From positions 1,612,001 to 1,676,000 of the forward strand of contig NZ_SNUU01000001.1 of NCBI RefSeq assembly GCF_012027645.1: a stretch of DNA of 64,000 nucleotides, written 5' to 3'. Positions 1 to 8,438 of this stretch are shown piece after piece. The notes under the pieces were generated by a model. The model saw only the letters and a list, made by a program, of their open reading frames with translations, made no database searches and had not been told where the DNA came from. The position numbers and the translations under genes were made by a program. This stretch comes from Thermococcus sp. 18S1 (lineage in GTDB: Archaea > Methanobacteriota_B > Thermococci > Thermococcales > Thermococcaceae). How positions within the stretch are numbered: position 1 is the first letter of the stretch; every line of letters starts with the position of its first letter.

Positions 1-476
1 CCGGGAAGAACGAATATCCTGACTCCTTCATGCTCGATGTAGGCACCCGGAGCGGCCCCCTCCCTGTTCTCAAGGGGCTCTGCACCCTCCGGCAGGTAGG
101 CCATTTTCCTCCTGCCCTCGTTGAGCTCGGGGTCGTCTATCAGGCCTTTCTCGTAGAGCTCGTGGTAGAACTCTTTGATTCTCTCAAGGCACGGCTCGCA
201 GAGGACAAACTTTCTTCCCAATGCCTCCGCAACGGCCAGCATTGTAACGTCGTCGTGGGTAGGTCCAAGGCCGCCTGAGATGATCAGAACCTCCGGTTTC
301 CTGTCAAGAATTTCCCTAATGACACCCTTAATTTCCTCGACGTCGTCGCCAACCGTCGTCTTTCTCCTCACCCAATAGCCCTTCTCGGTGAGCTTCTGAG
401 CAATAAAGGTGGAATTGCTGTCCACGGTGTTTCCCGTGAGCAGTTCATCGCCAATCGTCAGTATCTCGGCGAACAT
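1..476 (-). CDS. CinA/MoaB-like competence-damage domain protein, 3' part cut by window edge
   Basis: The frame starts at an ATG whose complement lies at 474-476 and runs off the left edge, so only about 158 N-terminal residues are visible. It opens [20 protein letters not shown], the start of the molybdopterin-binding (MoCF, MoaB/MogA-like) fold, followed by [10 protein letters not shown], the diagnostic motif of CinA-type proteins. In bacteria CinA couples this domain to nicotinamide-nucleotide amidase or ADP-ribose pyrophosphatase activity; archaeal members often hold only the MoCF domain and their substrate is unsettled. It is divergent from the GAPDH gene. Family assignment is firm; the reaction is not. 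Confidence 0.85.
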   Translation of the reverse strand, partial: MFAEILTIGDELLTGNTVDSNSTFIAQKLTEKGYWVRRKTTVGDDVEEIKGVIREILDRKPEVLIISGGLGPTHDDVTMLAVAEALGRKFVLCEPCLERIKEFYHELYEKGLIDDPELNEGRRKMAYLPEGAEPLENREGAAPGAYIEHEGVRIFVLP

Positions 477-569
477 TCCAACCACCGGTAGACTTTCCGG
501 CAGACTGGCTTATAACCCCAGCGGAAATCCTTTGCACGGAGATGTAAAAATCGGGCTCCCTCAACGGCA

Positions 570-590
570 GTTTTCACCACGAGTGAAAAC
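570..590. promoter_or_regulatory. Palindromic operator, variant of the Thermococcales glycolytic motif, upstream of gap
   Basis: A perfect 8-bp inverted repeat GTTTTCAC with a 5-bp spacer CACGA and GTGAAAAC. The spacing and inner CAC-N5-GTG match the known TATCAC-N5-GTGATA motif bound by TrmBL1/Tgr; the outer bases differ. The TATA-like TTTAAGTAT follows at 595-603. In T. kodakarensis, sites upstream of the TATA box of gluconeogenic genes mediate activation, and this position fits that arrangement. Binding by TrmBL1 is inferred. Confidence 0.7.
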
Positions 591-601
591 AACGTTTAAG
601 T

Positions 602-619
602 ATTTTATCGCGGTAAAAT
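602..619. promoter_or_regulatory. Second near-palindrome between TATA box and gap start
   Basis: ATTTTATCGCGGTAAAAT is self-complementary apart from one mismatched pair (16 of 18 bases). It begins within the TATA region and ends about 14 bases before the gap ATG, so it would overlap the expected transcription start. This could be a second operator, or chance in an A+T-rich promoter. Confidence 0.35.
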
Positions 620-633
620 TCTCCGGTGGTAGC

Positions 634-1638
634 ATGAAGGTGAAGGTTGGAGTCAATGGATACGGAACAATTGGAAAGCGCGTCGCCTACGCGGTCACGA
701 AGCAGGACGATATGAAGCTCATAGGCGTCACCAAGACGAAGCCGGACTTTGAAGCGTATCGTGCAAAGGAGCTCGGAATCCCGGTCTATGCAGCCAGCGA
801 GGAGTTTTTGCCGAGGTTCGAGAGGGCCGGCTTTGATGTCGCCGGAACGCTGGACGACCTCCTCAACGAGGTTGACGTCATAGTTGATGCCACCCCTGGC
901 GGAATGGGGGCGAAGAACAGGGCCCGCTATGAGAAGGCCGGCGTTAAGGCCATCTTCCAGGGCGGCGAGAAAGCAAGCACCGCGGAGGTCTCCTTCGTGG
1001 CCCAGGCGAACTATGAGAAGGCCCTCGGCAAGGACTACGTCCGCGTCGTTTCCTGCAACACGACGGGTCTGACGAGGACGCTCTCGGCCATTCAGGAGTA
1101 CATCGACTATGTTTACGCGGTCATGATTCGCCGCGCGGCTGACCCGAACGATACCAAGCGCGGCCCGGTGAATGCCATAACGCCGAGCGTCACCGTTCCT
1201 TCTCACCACGGTCCGGACGTCCAGACTGTCATTCCGATTAACATCGAGACCTCAGCCTTTGTCGTTCCAACGACGCTCATGCACGTTCACAGCGTAATGG
1301 TCGAGCTAAAGAAGCCGATTGAAGCCAAGGACGTCGTCGATATCTTCGAGAACACCACGCGCGTTCTGCTCTTCGAGAAGGAGAAGGGCTTTGACAGCAC
1401 CGCCCAGCTCATAGAGTTTGCAAGAGACCTGCACCGTGAGTGGAACAACCTCTACGAGATTGCCGTCTGGAAGGAGAGCGTCAGCGTGAGGGGGAACAGG
1501 CTGTTCTACATTCAGGCCGTCCACCAGGAGAGCGACGTGGTTCCTGAGAACATCGACGCGATAAGGGCCATGTTCGAGCTGGCCGACAAGTGGGAGAGCA
1601 TAAGGAAGACGAACGAGAGTCTGGGGATTTTGAAGTGA
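634..1638 (+). CDS. gap: Archaeal glyceraldehyde-3-phosphate dehydrogenase, phosphorylating (type II)
   Basis: 334 residues, the normal length for archaeal GAPDH. The N-terminus [16 protein letters not shown] is the NAD(P)-binding Rossmann motif, and the catalytic cysteine is C141 in SCNTTGL. An upstream in-frame extension exists, but the ATG at 634 follows GGTGGT with correct spacing and gives the family N-terminus. In Thermococcales, glycolytic oxidation of glyceraldehyde-3-phosphate is done by GAPOR and GAPN, while this enzyme works in gluconeogenesis. The palindromic site at 570-590 agrees with TrmBL1-type control. Monocistronic. Confidence 0.97.
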   Translation: MKVKVGVNGYGTIGKRVAYAVTKQDDMKLIGVTKTKPDFEAYRAKELGIPVYAASEEFLPRFERAGFDVAGTLDDLLNEVDVIVDATPGGMGAKNRARYEKAGVKAIFQGGEKASTAEVSFVAQANYEKALGKDYVRVVSCNTTGLTRTLSAIQEYIDYVYAVMIRRAADPNDTKRGPVNAITPSVTVPSHHGPDVQTVIPINIETSAFVVPTTLMHVHSVMVELKKPIEAKDVVDIFENTTRVLLFEKEKGFDSTAQLIEFARDLHREWNNLYEIAVWKESVSVRGNRLFYIQAVHQESDVVPENIDAIRAMFELADKWESIRKTNESLGILK

Positions 1639-1677
1639 TGCCGCAAGCCTTTTACATTTCTTCTCCTACTTCCTCCG

Positions 1678-2508
1678 GTGACCGATGTGGAGTGCAGGGC
1701 ATTTAAGGTGGATGCATTTACCGACACACCGCTTAAGGGAAATCCCGCGGCGGTGGTTCTCGACTGCCCGGAACTTGATAGGGATACAATGCTAGCCATT
1801 GCGGGAGAGCTTAACCTCTCCGAAACGGCCTTCGTCTGGCAGGAGAGGAACGGCTTCCGGGTGAGGTTTTTCACCCCGGGGGATGAGATTCCCCTATGCG
1901 GCCACGCCACGGTTGCAACCTTCTACCTGCTCTGGCGTCTTGGTATGGCGGTTGAGGGCATCAACAGGATGTTCTCCAAGGCTGGAGAAATCGACGTCCT
2001 CATCAAGGACGGGAGGGTGTGGCTCAAACAGCTGAAGCCGGAGGTAATTGGAGAGCTTGATATTGAGGCTCTGAAGGAAATTCTCGGCACAGAGAACTTG
2101 GTTGGCCCAGCGTTGGCAATGACGACGGGAACCCCTGAGGGCGTCGTTGGAATTCCAACGTTTGAAGAGCTGATGGGACTTGAGCCCGACATGGGGAGGC
2201 TCGCTAGATTCTCCCGGGAAAACGGCGTTATCGGTGTCTACGTTTACACGCTCGACTCCCGGTTCGACGCCGCGGGAAGGTTCTTTGCTCCCGCCGTGGA
2301 AGTTCCTGAAGACCCCGTTACCGGAACGGCCAGCGGAATCCTGGCTGGCTATTTGAGGCTCACGGGAAAGCTCGTAAAGGATAGATACATCTTTGAGCAG
2401 GGACACGCTCTGAGGCGCGAGGGCAGGGTGTACGTTGAGTTTGAAGGTGAACGTCCTTGGGTCGGCGGAGAGGCGAGGATAAGCCTTGAGGGCAGGCTCA
2501 GGCTCTGA
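1678..2508 (+). CDS. PhzF family epimerase/isomerase-like protein
   Basis: 276 residues if the GTG at 1678 is used; a GTG at 1687, preceded by GGTGA at 1677-1681, is at least as good and gives 273. PhzF hallmarks are present: FTDTPLKGNPAAVV near the N-terminus, the LSETAF segment carrying the catalytic-type glutamate, CGHATVAT, and EDPVTGTASG near the C-terminus. The family has the diaminopimelate epimerase fold; PhzF itself isomerises an anthranilate derivative, but most archaeal members have no known substrate. It starts about 40 bp after gap and may share its transcript. Confidence 0.88.
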   Translation: MTDVECRAFKVDAFTDTPLKGNPAAVVLDCPELDRDTMLAIAGELNLSETAFVWQERNGFRVRFFTPGDEIPLCGHATVATFYLLWRLGMAVEGINRMFSKAGEIDVLIKDGRVWLKQLKPEVIGELDIEALKEILGTENLVGPALAMTTGTPEGVVGIPTFEELMGLEPDMGRLARFSRENGVIGVYVYTLDSRFDAAGRFFAPAVEVPEDPVTGTASGILAGYLRLTGKLVKDRYIFEQGHALRREGRVYVEFEGERPWVGGEARISLEGRLRL

Positions 2509-2559
2509 CGGGCTGTTTCATTTTTCATGATTGGGTGGATTTGATGGAAAAAGAAAGGC

Positions 2560-3666
2560 TCAGACGAGAGAAGCGACCGAATATATGAACACCAGGAAAA
2601 ACAGCACACCTGCAAAGTAAGCTATTCCGTGGGGAATCCGGACGCACTTCGGGGGATGGACGTCCCTTGTCTTGAGATACATCGCCACCGGCAGGATTCC
2701 CGCGTAGAGAAGGCCGCCGAATGTTCCAGCGAGCCAGAGGGCACTGATGAAGCTCTTGAGCCCTGCGAAGTATATCAGCAGCGGCGGAAGAACTGTGAGC
2801 AGCCATGCAGCCCTCTTGTCGAGATTAAACGCCTCGCGGAGGTTGTCCATCTGGGCAAAGCCTATCCCAATGTAGCTGGTGCTTATGGCCGCCAGCGGAA
2901 GGAGGAGCCCGAGAATCTTCCCAAGGGAACCGTAGTAGCTTTCCAGGGCCGAAGTTGCCAGCTGCGGTGTGTCCGCTCCGAGTGCACCGACGAAGGCAAG
3001 AACAAAGAGAGCGTAGAAGCCCATCGGCACAAGGTAGCCAATGAGGACGGCCTTTTTGGTCTTCTCCGCGCTTCCAAGCCCCTTGTACATCTCGGGAACA
3101 ACCATATGACTGACGTAGGCGAATATGGCAACGCCGATTCCGGAGACGATTGCAGATGGGTCTACGGTGGCCATGTTAATGGGGTCTGCCTTCGGGAGCA
3201 TCAGTACAACCGCAATCGCCAGCGCACCGAGCAGGAGGAAGTTGAGCATCAGCTCGGCCTCTCCCGAGGCCTTGAGCCCCATGAAAACTATCCAGCTCAT
3301 GACCAGCCAGAAGATTACGGCCGCCACTGTACCGTTGATCCCCGTGAGGGATGAGATTATGTCACCGCTTCCGGCAATGTAGGCTATGAGGGCTCCGTAG
3401 CTAAGAACCGAGATACTCGCCAGCATGAGCCAGCCACCGGCCTTTCCAAGGGTCTCCCTCGCCAGAGATGTCATTGTGCCGCCCCTGTGAACCGCAAGCT
3501 CCAGCACGAACAGGGCCGTCAGCAGAGTGAGGAATCCCACCGCGATTATAACAGCGATTCCGGCAAAGCCTGCCTCTCGAAGTGCATACGGCAGACCCAG
3601 AACGCCCGCCCCGATTTGAGTCCCAATAAGAATCGCACTTGCCTCGGCCAGAGTGAGTCTCTTCAT
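2560..3666 (-). CDS. Amino acid permease, APC superfamily (aromatic/AAAP type)
   Basis: 368 residues from the ATG at 3666, chosen because GGTGGT lies just upstream; an in-frame GTG nine bases earlier lacks this. Eleven hydrophobic segments are visible. TM1 carries IGTQIGAGVLGLPYA, the broken-helix substrate/ion site typical of the tryptophan/tyrosine permease and related APC families, which import amino acids with H+ or Na+. Converges with the PhzF gene. A TATA-like GCTTAAATCC lies upstream on the minus strand. Substrate is not determinable here. Confidence 0.85.
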   Translation of the reverse strand: MKRLTLAEASAILIGTQIGAGVLGLPYALREAGFAGIAVIIAVGFLTLLTALFVLELAVHRGGTMTSLARETLGKAGGWLMLASISVLSYGALIAYIAGSGDIISSLTGINGTVAAVIFWLVMSWIVFMGLKASGEAELMLNFLLLGALAIAVVLMLPKADPINMATVDPSAIVSGIGVAIFAYVSHMVVPEMYKGLGSAEKTKKAVLIGYLVPMGFYALFVLAFVGALGADTPQLATSALESYYGSLGKILGLLLPLAAISTSYIGIGFAQMDNLREAFNLDKRAAWLLTVLPPLLIYFAGLKSFISALWLAGTFGGLLYAGILPVAMYLKTRDVHPPKCVRIPHGIAYFAGVLFFLVFIYSVASLV

Positions 3667-3769
3667 GAGCACCACCGATGATTGAAGCAGTATTCATGGA
3701 TTTAAGCTTTGTCTGGAAAGGGCTGTTCTGTGGTGAATTAAAAGAACGAGGGTAGAACAGGGGAGCACA

Positions 3770-4054
3770 TTAGAGTCCAAGTTTTTTCAGGACTTCCTCA
3801 GGACCTACGCCCCTCACCAGCAGGTCCTTCTCCCTGCCCGTCTCTCCTCGCAGGATGCTGACCTCCGCACCAAGGAGCTTCGAGAGGAACTTCACAAGCT
3901 CTTTATTCGCCTTTCCCTCAACCGGTGGGGCTTTTATTTTGACCTTCAGCCGTCCACGCCACTCATCTATCCCCTCGATTTCGTTCTTCTTGGCCTTTGG
4001 CTGGACATAGACTAGGAGAAGCGTTCCGTCCTTGGTCTCTTTCAGGAACTTCAC
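3770..4054 (-). CDS. DUF167 (YggU) family protein
   Basis: 94 residues from a GTG at 4054 preceded by GGAGGG. The small alpha/beta fold of DUF167 is recognisable from the VYVQPKAKKNEI, KIKAPPVEGKANKELVKFLSKLLG and GETGREKDLLV segments, separated by usual distances. The longer upstream frame is inside the preceding DUF402 gene and is not used. The stop of that gene and this GTG are separated by one base, so the two are translationally coupled. The family's biochemical role is unknown. Confidence 0.9.
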   Translation of the reverse strand: MKFLKETKDGTLLLVYVQPKAKKNEIEGIDEWRGRLKVKIKAPPVEGKANKELVKFLSKLLGAEVSILRGETGREKDLLVRGVGPEEVLKKLGL

Positions 4055-4055
4055 G

Positions 4056-4556
4056 TCAATCCCTCCAGTCGTACTCCCACACGATATCAGGCGGGAACTC
4101 CTTCCGTTTAATTTTTTCGAGGATTTCCCTCGCAACGCGGTAGGCGAAGTCGAAGGTCTCCTTATCAATCACGCCGTAGTTGAGTGCCATCTCAAGCTCG
4201 TCCTCGTCCAGGAGAAAAGTTTCTCCGCTCGGAAAGACGAAGATGTCAAGGAAGAGGTCGAGCATCTCAAGGGTGTTTCCTTCACGCCTCGTGTATGCCA
4301 GGACATCGATGTAAAGCCCCTTGAACTCGCCGTTTTCACCGTAGACCTTCAGGATGTCGTAGTTCTCCCCGATGAAGGCGAAGTAGAGCATGTGGTAGCC
4401 GTTTTTGATGACCTCAACGCCGTTCACCCTGAGGGGGGCGAGCATGCCCTCGAAGCGGGATCTGGCGACTATAACATCTCCCAAATCAGCGACTACCTCA
4501 TCATCACGCTCAAGAAGCCTGTTCGGAAGGCGGCGGTAGAGGAGATGGATTTTCAT
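4056..4556 (-). CDS. DUF402 domain protein
   Basis: 166 residues from the ATG at 4556, which has GGTG seven bases upstream. The central region with YIDVLAYTR, LDLFLDIFVFP and LLDEDELEMAL matches the DUF402 barrel, which occurs in proteins such as FAU-1 and in nucleoside diphosphate phosphatases, with acidic residues binding a metal. Only the DUF402 domain is present, with no S1-like RNA-binding domain, so it resembles the short archaeal members. First gene of a two-gene unit with DUF167. Function inferred only at family level. Confidence 0.75.
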   Translation of the reverse strand: MKIHLLYRRLPNRLLERDDEVVADLGDVIVARSRFEGMLAPLRVNGVEVIKNGYHMLYFAFIGENYDILKVYGENGEFKGLYIDVLAYTRREGNTLEMLDLFLDIFVFPSGETFLLDEDELEMALNYGVIDKETFDFAYRVAREILEKIKRKEFPPDIVWEYDWRD

Positions 4557-4593
4557 AAGAGACACCAGAAAGGGTATTAGAGAGAAGAAGAAC

Positions 4594-6306
4594 TCACTCC
4601 CCGAAAATCAGCTCCCTGAGCTTCTCCGGCAGTTCTTCAATCTTCACCCTCACCTGCTCCCTCGTGTCGCGGTCGCGGATCGTAACGGTGTTGTCCTCGG
4701 GCGTCTGGTTGTCGATGGTGACGCAGTAGGGGGTGCCTATCTCATCGTAGCGCATGTAGCGCCTGCCGACGGTGTCTTTCTCGTCGTAGACCGCTATGAA
4801 ACCTGCCTTCTGGAGCGTCCTGAAGACGTCGTAGGCTATGCTCTTCAGCGGCTCCTTGGCGACGAGCGGAAGAACCGCGACCTCAATCGGCGCCATGTCC
4901 TTCTTGAGTCTGAGGTAGGTTCTGTCTTCCTCGATGACGAGGCTGTTCTCAAGGAGCAGGTAGAACGGCCTGTCTATTCCAAAGCTCGGCTCAAGGACGT
5001 GGGGGACTATCTTCTCGCCCGTTATCTTCTCCTCGACCTCCTTGATTATGAAGTCGTCCTTCTCCAGCTCGTAGCCTTCGATGGTTATCCTGCCGTCCTT
5101 CTCAAGGACTTCAACCAGGTTCCTCAGCTTCTCCTCGTCCCAGCTCTGGATGAGCTCGTTTATCCTCTTGGCGTCCTTCTTCAGCTTGGGCCCGACGCGC
5201 TTCATGTTGAGGCTCACTTTGAGGCGCCTGACTATCTTGGGCTCGTCGTAGTGGATGAGGACGGTTAAATCCGCTCCACTCATCTTCATGTGCTTGCTGA
5301 GGTCGTAGTCGCCGCGGTAGGCTATGCCGACGCACTCCACCCATCCGAAGCGCTCGCTGTGTATCTCAACGTCCCAGGTGTCGCTTGAGTAGTGTGCCCT
5401 CTCCTCCGGCAGCTGCTGGCGGAAGCGTATGGCCTTCTCGGGGATGCCGATGTCGAGGAGCGTTCTCTTGACCATGACCATGTAGTAGGCGAAGAATGTG
5501 TTCAGGACGTAGCCCTTCTTAACAGCCTCCTCGGCGGTTATCTCGATTATTCCGAGGTTCTTGAGCTGGTGCTCTATCGGGTAGAGGCGCAGAACCTCGC
5601 CCTTGACCTCGTCGAAGTGCGGATGCTCGGTCTCCTTGGGGTTGAAGAATATCTCCGCCTCTGCCTGCGTGAACTCCCTGAGCCTCAACATCCCCTGTCT
5701 GGGCGAAATCTCGTTGCGGTATGCTTTTCCAATCTGGAAGACACCGAAGGGAAGCTTGTTTCTCGCGAAAGCGTTGAGGCGCCTGAAGTTCACGAAGATG
5801 CCCTGGGCCGTTTCGGGCCTCAGGTAGCCCTTCTGGTCGCCGTAGGGGCCGATCTTGGTTTCGAACATGAGGTTGAAGTACCAGACCTCGCCGAGCTCAC
5901 CGCCGCACTCCGGGCAGCGGATGTCGTGCTCGCGGATGAGTTCAGTTAGGTGCTCGGCGCTCATGCCCTCTGTGTCTATTCCAAGGGCCTCCTCCACTAT
6001 GTGGTCGGCCCTAAACCTTGCGCCGCACTTCTTACACTCGACCAGTGGATCAACGAACTTTTCAACGTGACCGCTCGCGATGAAGACCCTCTCGGGGGTT
6101 ATATCCGGTGTTTCCAGTTCGAAGAAACCCTCCCTCTGGAAGGCCTCGCGTATCTTCCGCTCGATTTTCCTCTTTATCGTCGCACCGAGCGGACCGTAGT
6201 CGTAGAATCCGCGTGAACCGCCGTAGATTTCAAAGCTGCCCCATGCAAAGCCCCTTCTCCTCATCAAATCCTGAAGAATCTCGTATCTGTCGGGCTTCTC
6301 TCCCAT
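4594..6306 (-). CDS. glyS: Glycyl-tRNA synthetase, archaeal/eukaryotic type
   Basis: 570 residues, a single-chain class II synthetase forming the alpha2 enzyme that charges tRNA-Gly. Motif 1 to 3 regions are visible: GFYDYGPLGATIKR, FQIGKAYRNEISPRQGMLRLREF (motif 2) and EPSFGIDRPFYLLLE (motif 3). Between them lies a zinc-ribbon-like insert with CKKCGA and CPECGG. The C-terminal anticodon-binding domain contains PIEVAVLPLVAK and AYDVFRTLQKAGF. The ATG at 6306 follows GGTGGTGAG. Its promoter faces away from the LSm gene. Confidence 0.98.
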   Translation of the reverse strand: MGEKPDRYEILQDLMRRRGFAWGSFEIYGGSRGFYDYGPLGATIKRKIERKIREAFQREGFFELETPDITPERVFIASGHVEKFVDPLVECKKCGARFRADHIVEEALGIDTEGMSAEHLTELIREHDIRCPECGGELGEVWYFNLMFETKIGPYGDQKGYLRPETAQGIFVNFRRLNAFARNKLPFGVFQIGKAYRNEISPRQGMLRLREFTQAEAEIFFNPKETEHPHFDEVKGEVLRLYPIEHQLKNLGIIEITAEEAVKKGYVLNTFFAYYMVMVKRTLLDIGIPEKAIRFRQQLPEERAHYSSDTWDVEIHSERFGWVECVGIAYRGDYDLSKHMKMSGADLTVLIHYDEPKIVRRLKVSLNMKRVGPKLKKDAKRINELIQSWDEEKLRNLVEVLEKDGRITIEGYELEKDDFIIKEVEEKITGEKIVPHVLEPSFGIDRPFYLLLENSLVIEEDRTYLRLKKDMAPIEVAVLPLVAKEPLKSIAYDVFRTLQKAGFIAVYDEKDTVGRRYMRYDEIGTPYCVTIDNQTPEDNTVTIRDRDTREQVRVKIEELPEKLRELIFGE

Positions 6307-6340
6307 TACTCACCACCTGAAAACCGAGTCGGGGACTTTC

Positions 6341-6410
6341 ATAAAAACCTTTTGGGAGTGTCGTTGTCTAATCGCCAACGCCCCGCCAGCGGACGGAAAG
6401 AGTTATAAAC
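6341..6410. promoter_or_regulatory. Divergent promoters of glyS and the LSm-L37e operon
   Basis: On the minus strand AGGTTTTTATG (TATA core at 6341-6348) lies about 35 bases before the glyS start. On the plus strand GGAAAG (BRE-like) and TTATAAAC at 6403-6410 lie about 50 bases before the LSm ATG. Both fit archaeal BRE/TATA spacing. Confidence 0.6.
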
Positions 6411-6460
6411 CGTTTCCCTCGTTATCGTTACGAGCTTTGATTATTTGGAGGTGCGTGAAA

Positions 6461-6691
6461 ATGGCGGAAAGACCACTCGACGTTATCCACAAGTCCCTCG
6501 ACAAGGATGTCCTCGTGCTCCTCAAGAGGGGTTCGGAGTTCAGGGGCAGGCTCATCGGTTACGACATCCACCTGAACGTCGTCCTTGCGGACGCCGCCCT
6601 CATCCAGGAGGGCGAGGAAGTTAAGAGGTACGGTAAAATCGTCATCAGGGGAGACAACGTTCTCGCCATCTCCCCGGTTGAGCTTGAGTGA
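6461..6691 (+). CDS. Sm-like archaeal protein (LSm)
   Basis: 76 residues, the normal size. The Sm1 motif runs through LLKRGSEFRGRLIGYDIHLNVVL and Sm2 includes KIVIRGDNVLAISP. Archaeal LSm proteins form heptameric rings that bind U-rich RNA and tRNA-derived RNAs. The ATG at 6461 follows GGAGGTG. It is followed 25 bp later by L37e, a pairing conserved across Euryarchaeota. Confidence 0.97.
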   Translation: MAERPLDVIHKSLDKDVLVLLKRGSEFRGRLIGYDIHLNVVLADAALIQEGEEVKRYGKIVIRGDNVLAISPVELE

Positions 6692-6716
6692 AGTCGTGGC
6701 TTAGCGAGGTGATACC

Positions 6717-6908
6717 ATGGGAGCGGGAACCGAACCAAAGGGCAGGAGGAACCACACTCCAACTCACATTAGATGCAGGCGCTGCGGAAGACGCGCCTTC
6801 AACGTTCAGAAGGGCTACTGCGCCTCGTGCGGCTTCGGCAGGAGCAGGCGCATGAGGAAGTACAGCTGGTCCCACAAGTGGAGGAAGAAGAGGAACCTCG
6901 CCTACTGA
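6717..6908 (+). CDS. rpl37e: 50S ribosomal protein L37e
   Basis: 63 residues, strongly basic, with a zinc ribbon formed by CRRC and CASC. The start [12 protein letters not shown] is typical of L37e. GGTGATACC sits just upstream of the ATG. Second gene of the LSm operon; a component of the large ribosomal subunit buried in rRNA. Confidence 0.97.
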   Translation: MGAGTEPKGRRNHTPTHIRCRRCGRRAFNVQKGYCASCGFGRSRRMRKYSWSHKWRKKRNLAY

Positions 6909-7030
6909 ACCTCCTTTTATTTTCTCTACTTTAACAGTCCCACGACTTTTTTTGCGATATGTGTTCCTGGTCGGTCACCGCAATCCTTATTAACTTCAAC
7001 GTTAGCTTTACCGTTTAGAGGGACGTCTTA

Positions 7031-8431
7031 ATGCTGCGCTTCAACGAGAACCAGCGCCGTCTCTGGAAGCTGGCGTGGCCGGCAATAATGGGCAACATCT
7101 CCCAGACGCTTCTCAACCTAGTGGACATGATGATGGTCGGTCAGCTCGGGGCTTTGGCCTTAGCCGCCGTCGGCCTCGGTGGCCAGGTGAGCTGGTTCAT
7201 GATGCCCATCATGGCGGCTGTCGCAACGGGAACCCTCGCGCTGGTGGCGAGGTTCGTTGGGGCGAAGGACGAGGAGAGCGCCGTTCTTGCACTGGAGCAG
7301 AGCCTCTATCTGGCGTTTCTCCTGGGAATCCCCGTCATGCTCTTCGGGTGGGTCTTTGGCGACGACATACTGAGGATAATGGGGGCAAAACCCGACGTTG
7401 TTGCCTTGGGTTACGAGTACATCAAGGTCCTCTTCGCTTTCTATCCGATTCGATTCGCAGGCTTTACAGCCTTCTCGGCCCTTAGGGGTGCCGGGGACAC
7501 GAAGACACCCATGAAGCTCGGCATCCTTATGAACGTGGTAAACGCGGTTCTCGATTACCTCCTCATATTCGGAAAGCTAGGTTTTCCCAAGCTTGGTCCC
7601 GTGGGTGCCGCCTGGGCGTCGGGCATAGGAATCACCACATCGTTCCTAATCGGTCTCTACCTCCTCTGGAGCGGGAGGCTCGTGCTGAGGTTCCGGCCGA
7701 GCTGGAGCTTCCACCTGGACATGGCGGGAAGGATACTCCGCATAGGAATCCCCACCATGGTCGAGCGCGGGATATTCAGCTTTTACAACTTCATATACAT
7801 GAGCATAGTCACGCGCTTTGGAACAGTAGCCCTTGCCTCCCATCAGGTTGGCCTCCGCGTGGAGAGCATAGCCTACATGCCGGCCTTCGGCTTCAACGTC
7901 GCCACCTCCGCCCTCGTAGGCCAGGGCCTTGGAGAGGGGAACCCGGAGAAGGCTGAGCGCACCGTTTATGAAGCTCTCAAGATGGTCGGCGTCTTCATGG
8001 CGGTCATGGCGTTCGTGCTTATAGCATTCCCGCGCTATCTAGTCATGCCCTTCATAAGCCCGAGCGACCCGAACTACGGCGAGGTCATGAGGCTGGCGAG
8101 CATATACCTCATAATAGTTGGAATAAGCGAGATTCCTCTCGGCTGGCTCTTTGTCCTCGGCGGTGCACTGAGGGGAGCAGGGGACACCAAGACGCCGATG
8201 TACATCACCGCCGTCAGCAAGCTCCTCTTCCGCATAGTGCCCGCATACATCCTTGGATTCGGCTTTACAATACCTCCCTTCGAGATACTGGGCATAACCT
8301 TCCCAGGCTTCACCTTTGAGGGACTCGGTGTCATAGCCGCGTGGATAGCGATGAGCCTCGAAACGTTCACAACCGCGGCCCTCTTCTGGTGGGCGTTCAA
8401 GAGAGGGAAGTGGAAATACGTGAAGGTGTAA
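7031..8431 (+). CDS. MATE family multidrug/Na+ antiporter
   Basis: 466 residues with 12 predicted membrane segments in two six-helix halves. Each half carries the MATE repeat: LRGAGDTKTPM occurs twice (positions about 149 and 382), the expected internal duplication. Early WPAIMGNISQTLLNLVDMMMVG is the TM1 signature. MATE proteins export cationic drugs or metabolites in exchange for Na+ or H+. Short A+T-rich promoter region; no operon partner on the same strand. Confidence 0.93.
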   Translation: MLRFNENQRRLWKLAWPAIMGNISQTLLNLVDMMMVGQLGALALAAVGLGGQVSWFMMPIMAAVATGTLALVARFVGAKDEESAVLALEQSLYLAFLLGIPVMLFGWVFGDDILRIMGAKPDVVALGYEYIKVLFAFYPIRFAGFTAFSALRGAGDTKTPMKLGILMNVVNAVLDYLLIFGKLGFPKLGPVGAAWASGIGITTSFLIGLYLLWSGRLVLRFRPSWSFHLDMAGRILRIGIPTMVERGIFSFYNFIYMSIVTRFGTVALASHQVGLRVESIAYMPAFGFNVATSALVGQGLGEGNPEKAERTVYEALKMVGVFMAVMAFVLIAFPRYLVMPFISPSDPNYGEVMRLASIYLIIVGISEIPLGWLFVLGGALRGAGDTKTPMYITAVSKLLFRIVPAYILGFGFTIPPFEILGITFPGFTFEGLGVIAAWIAMSLETFTTAALFWWAFKRGKWKYVKV

Positions 8432-8438
8432 AAACAGA

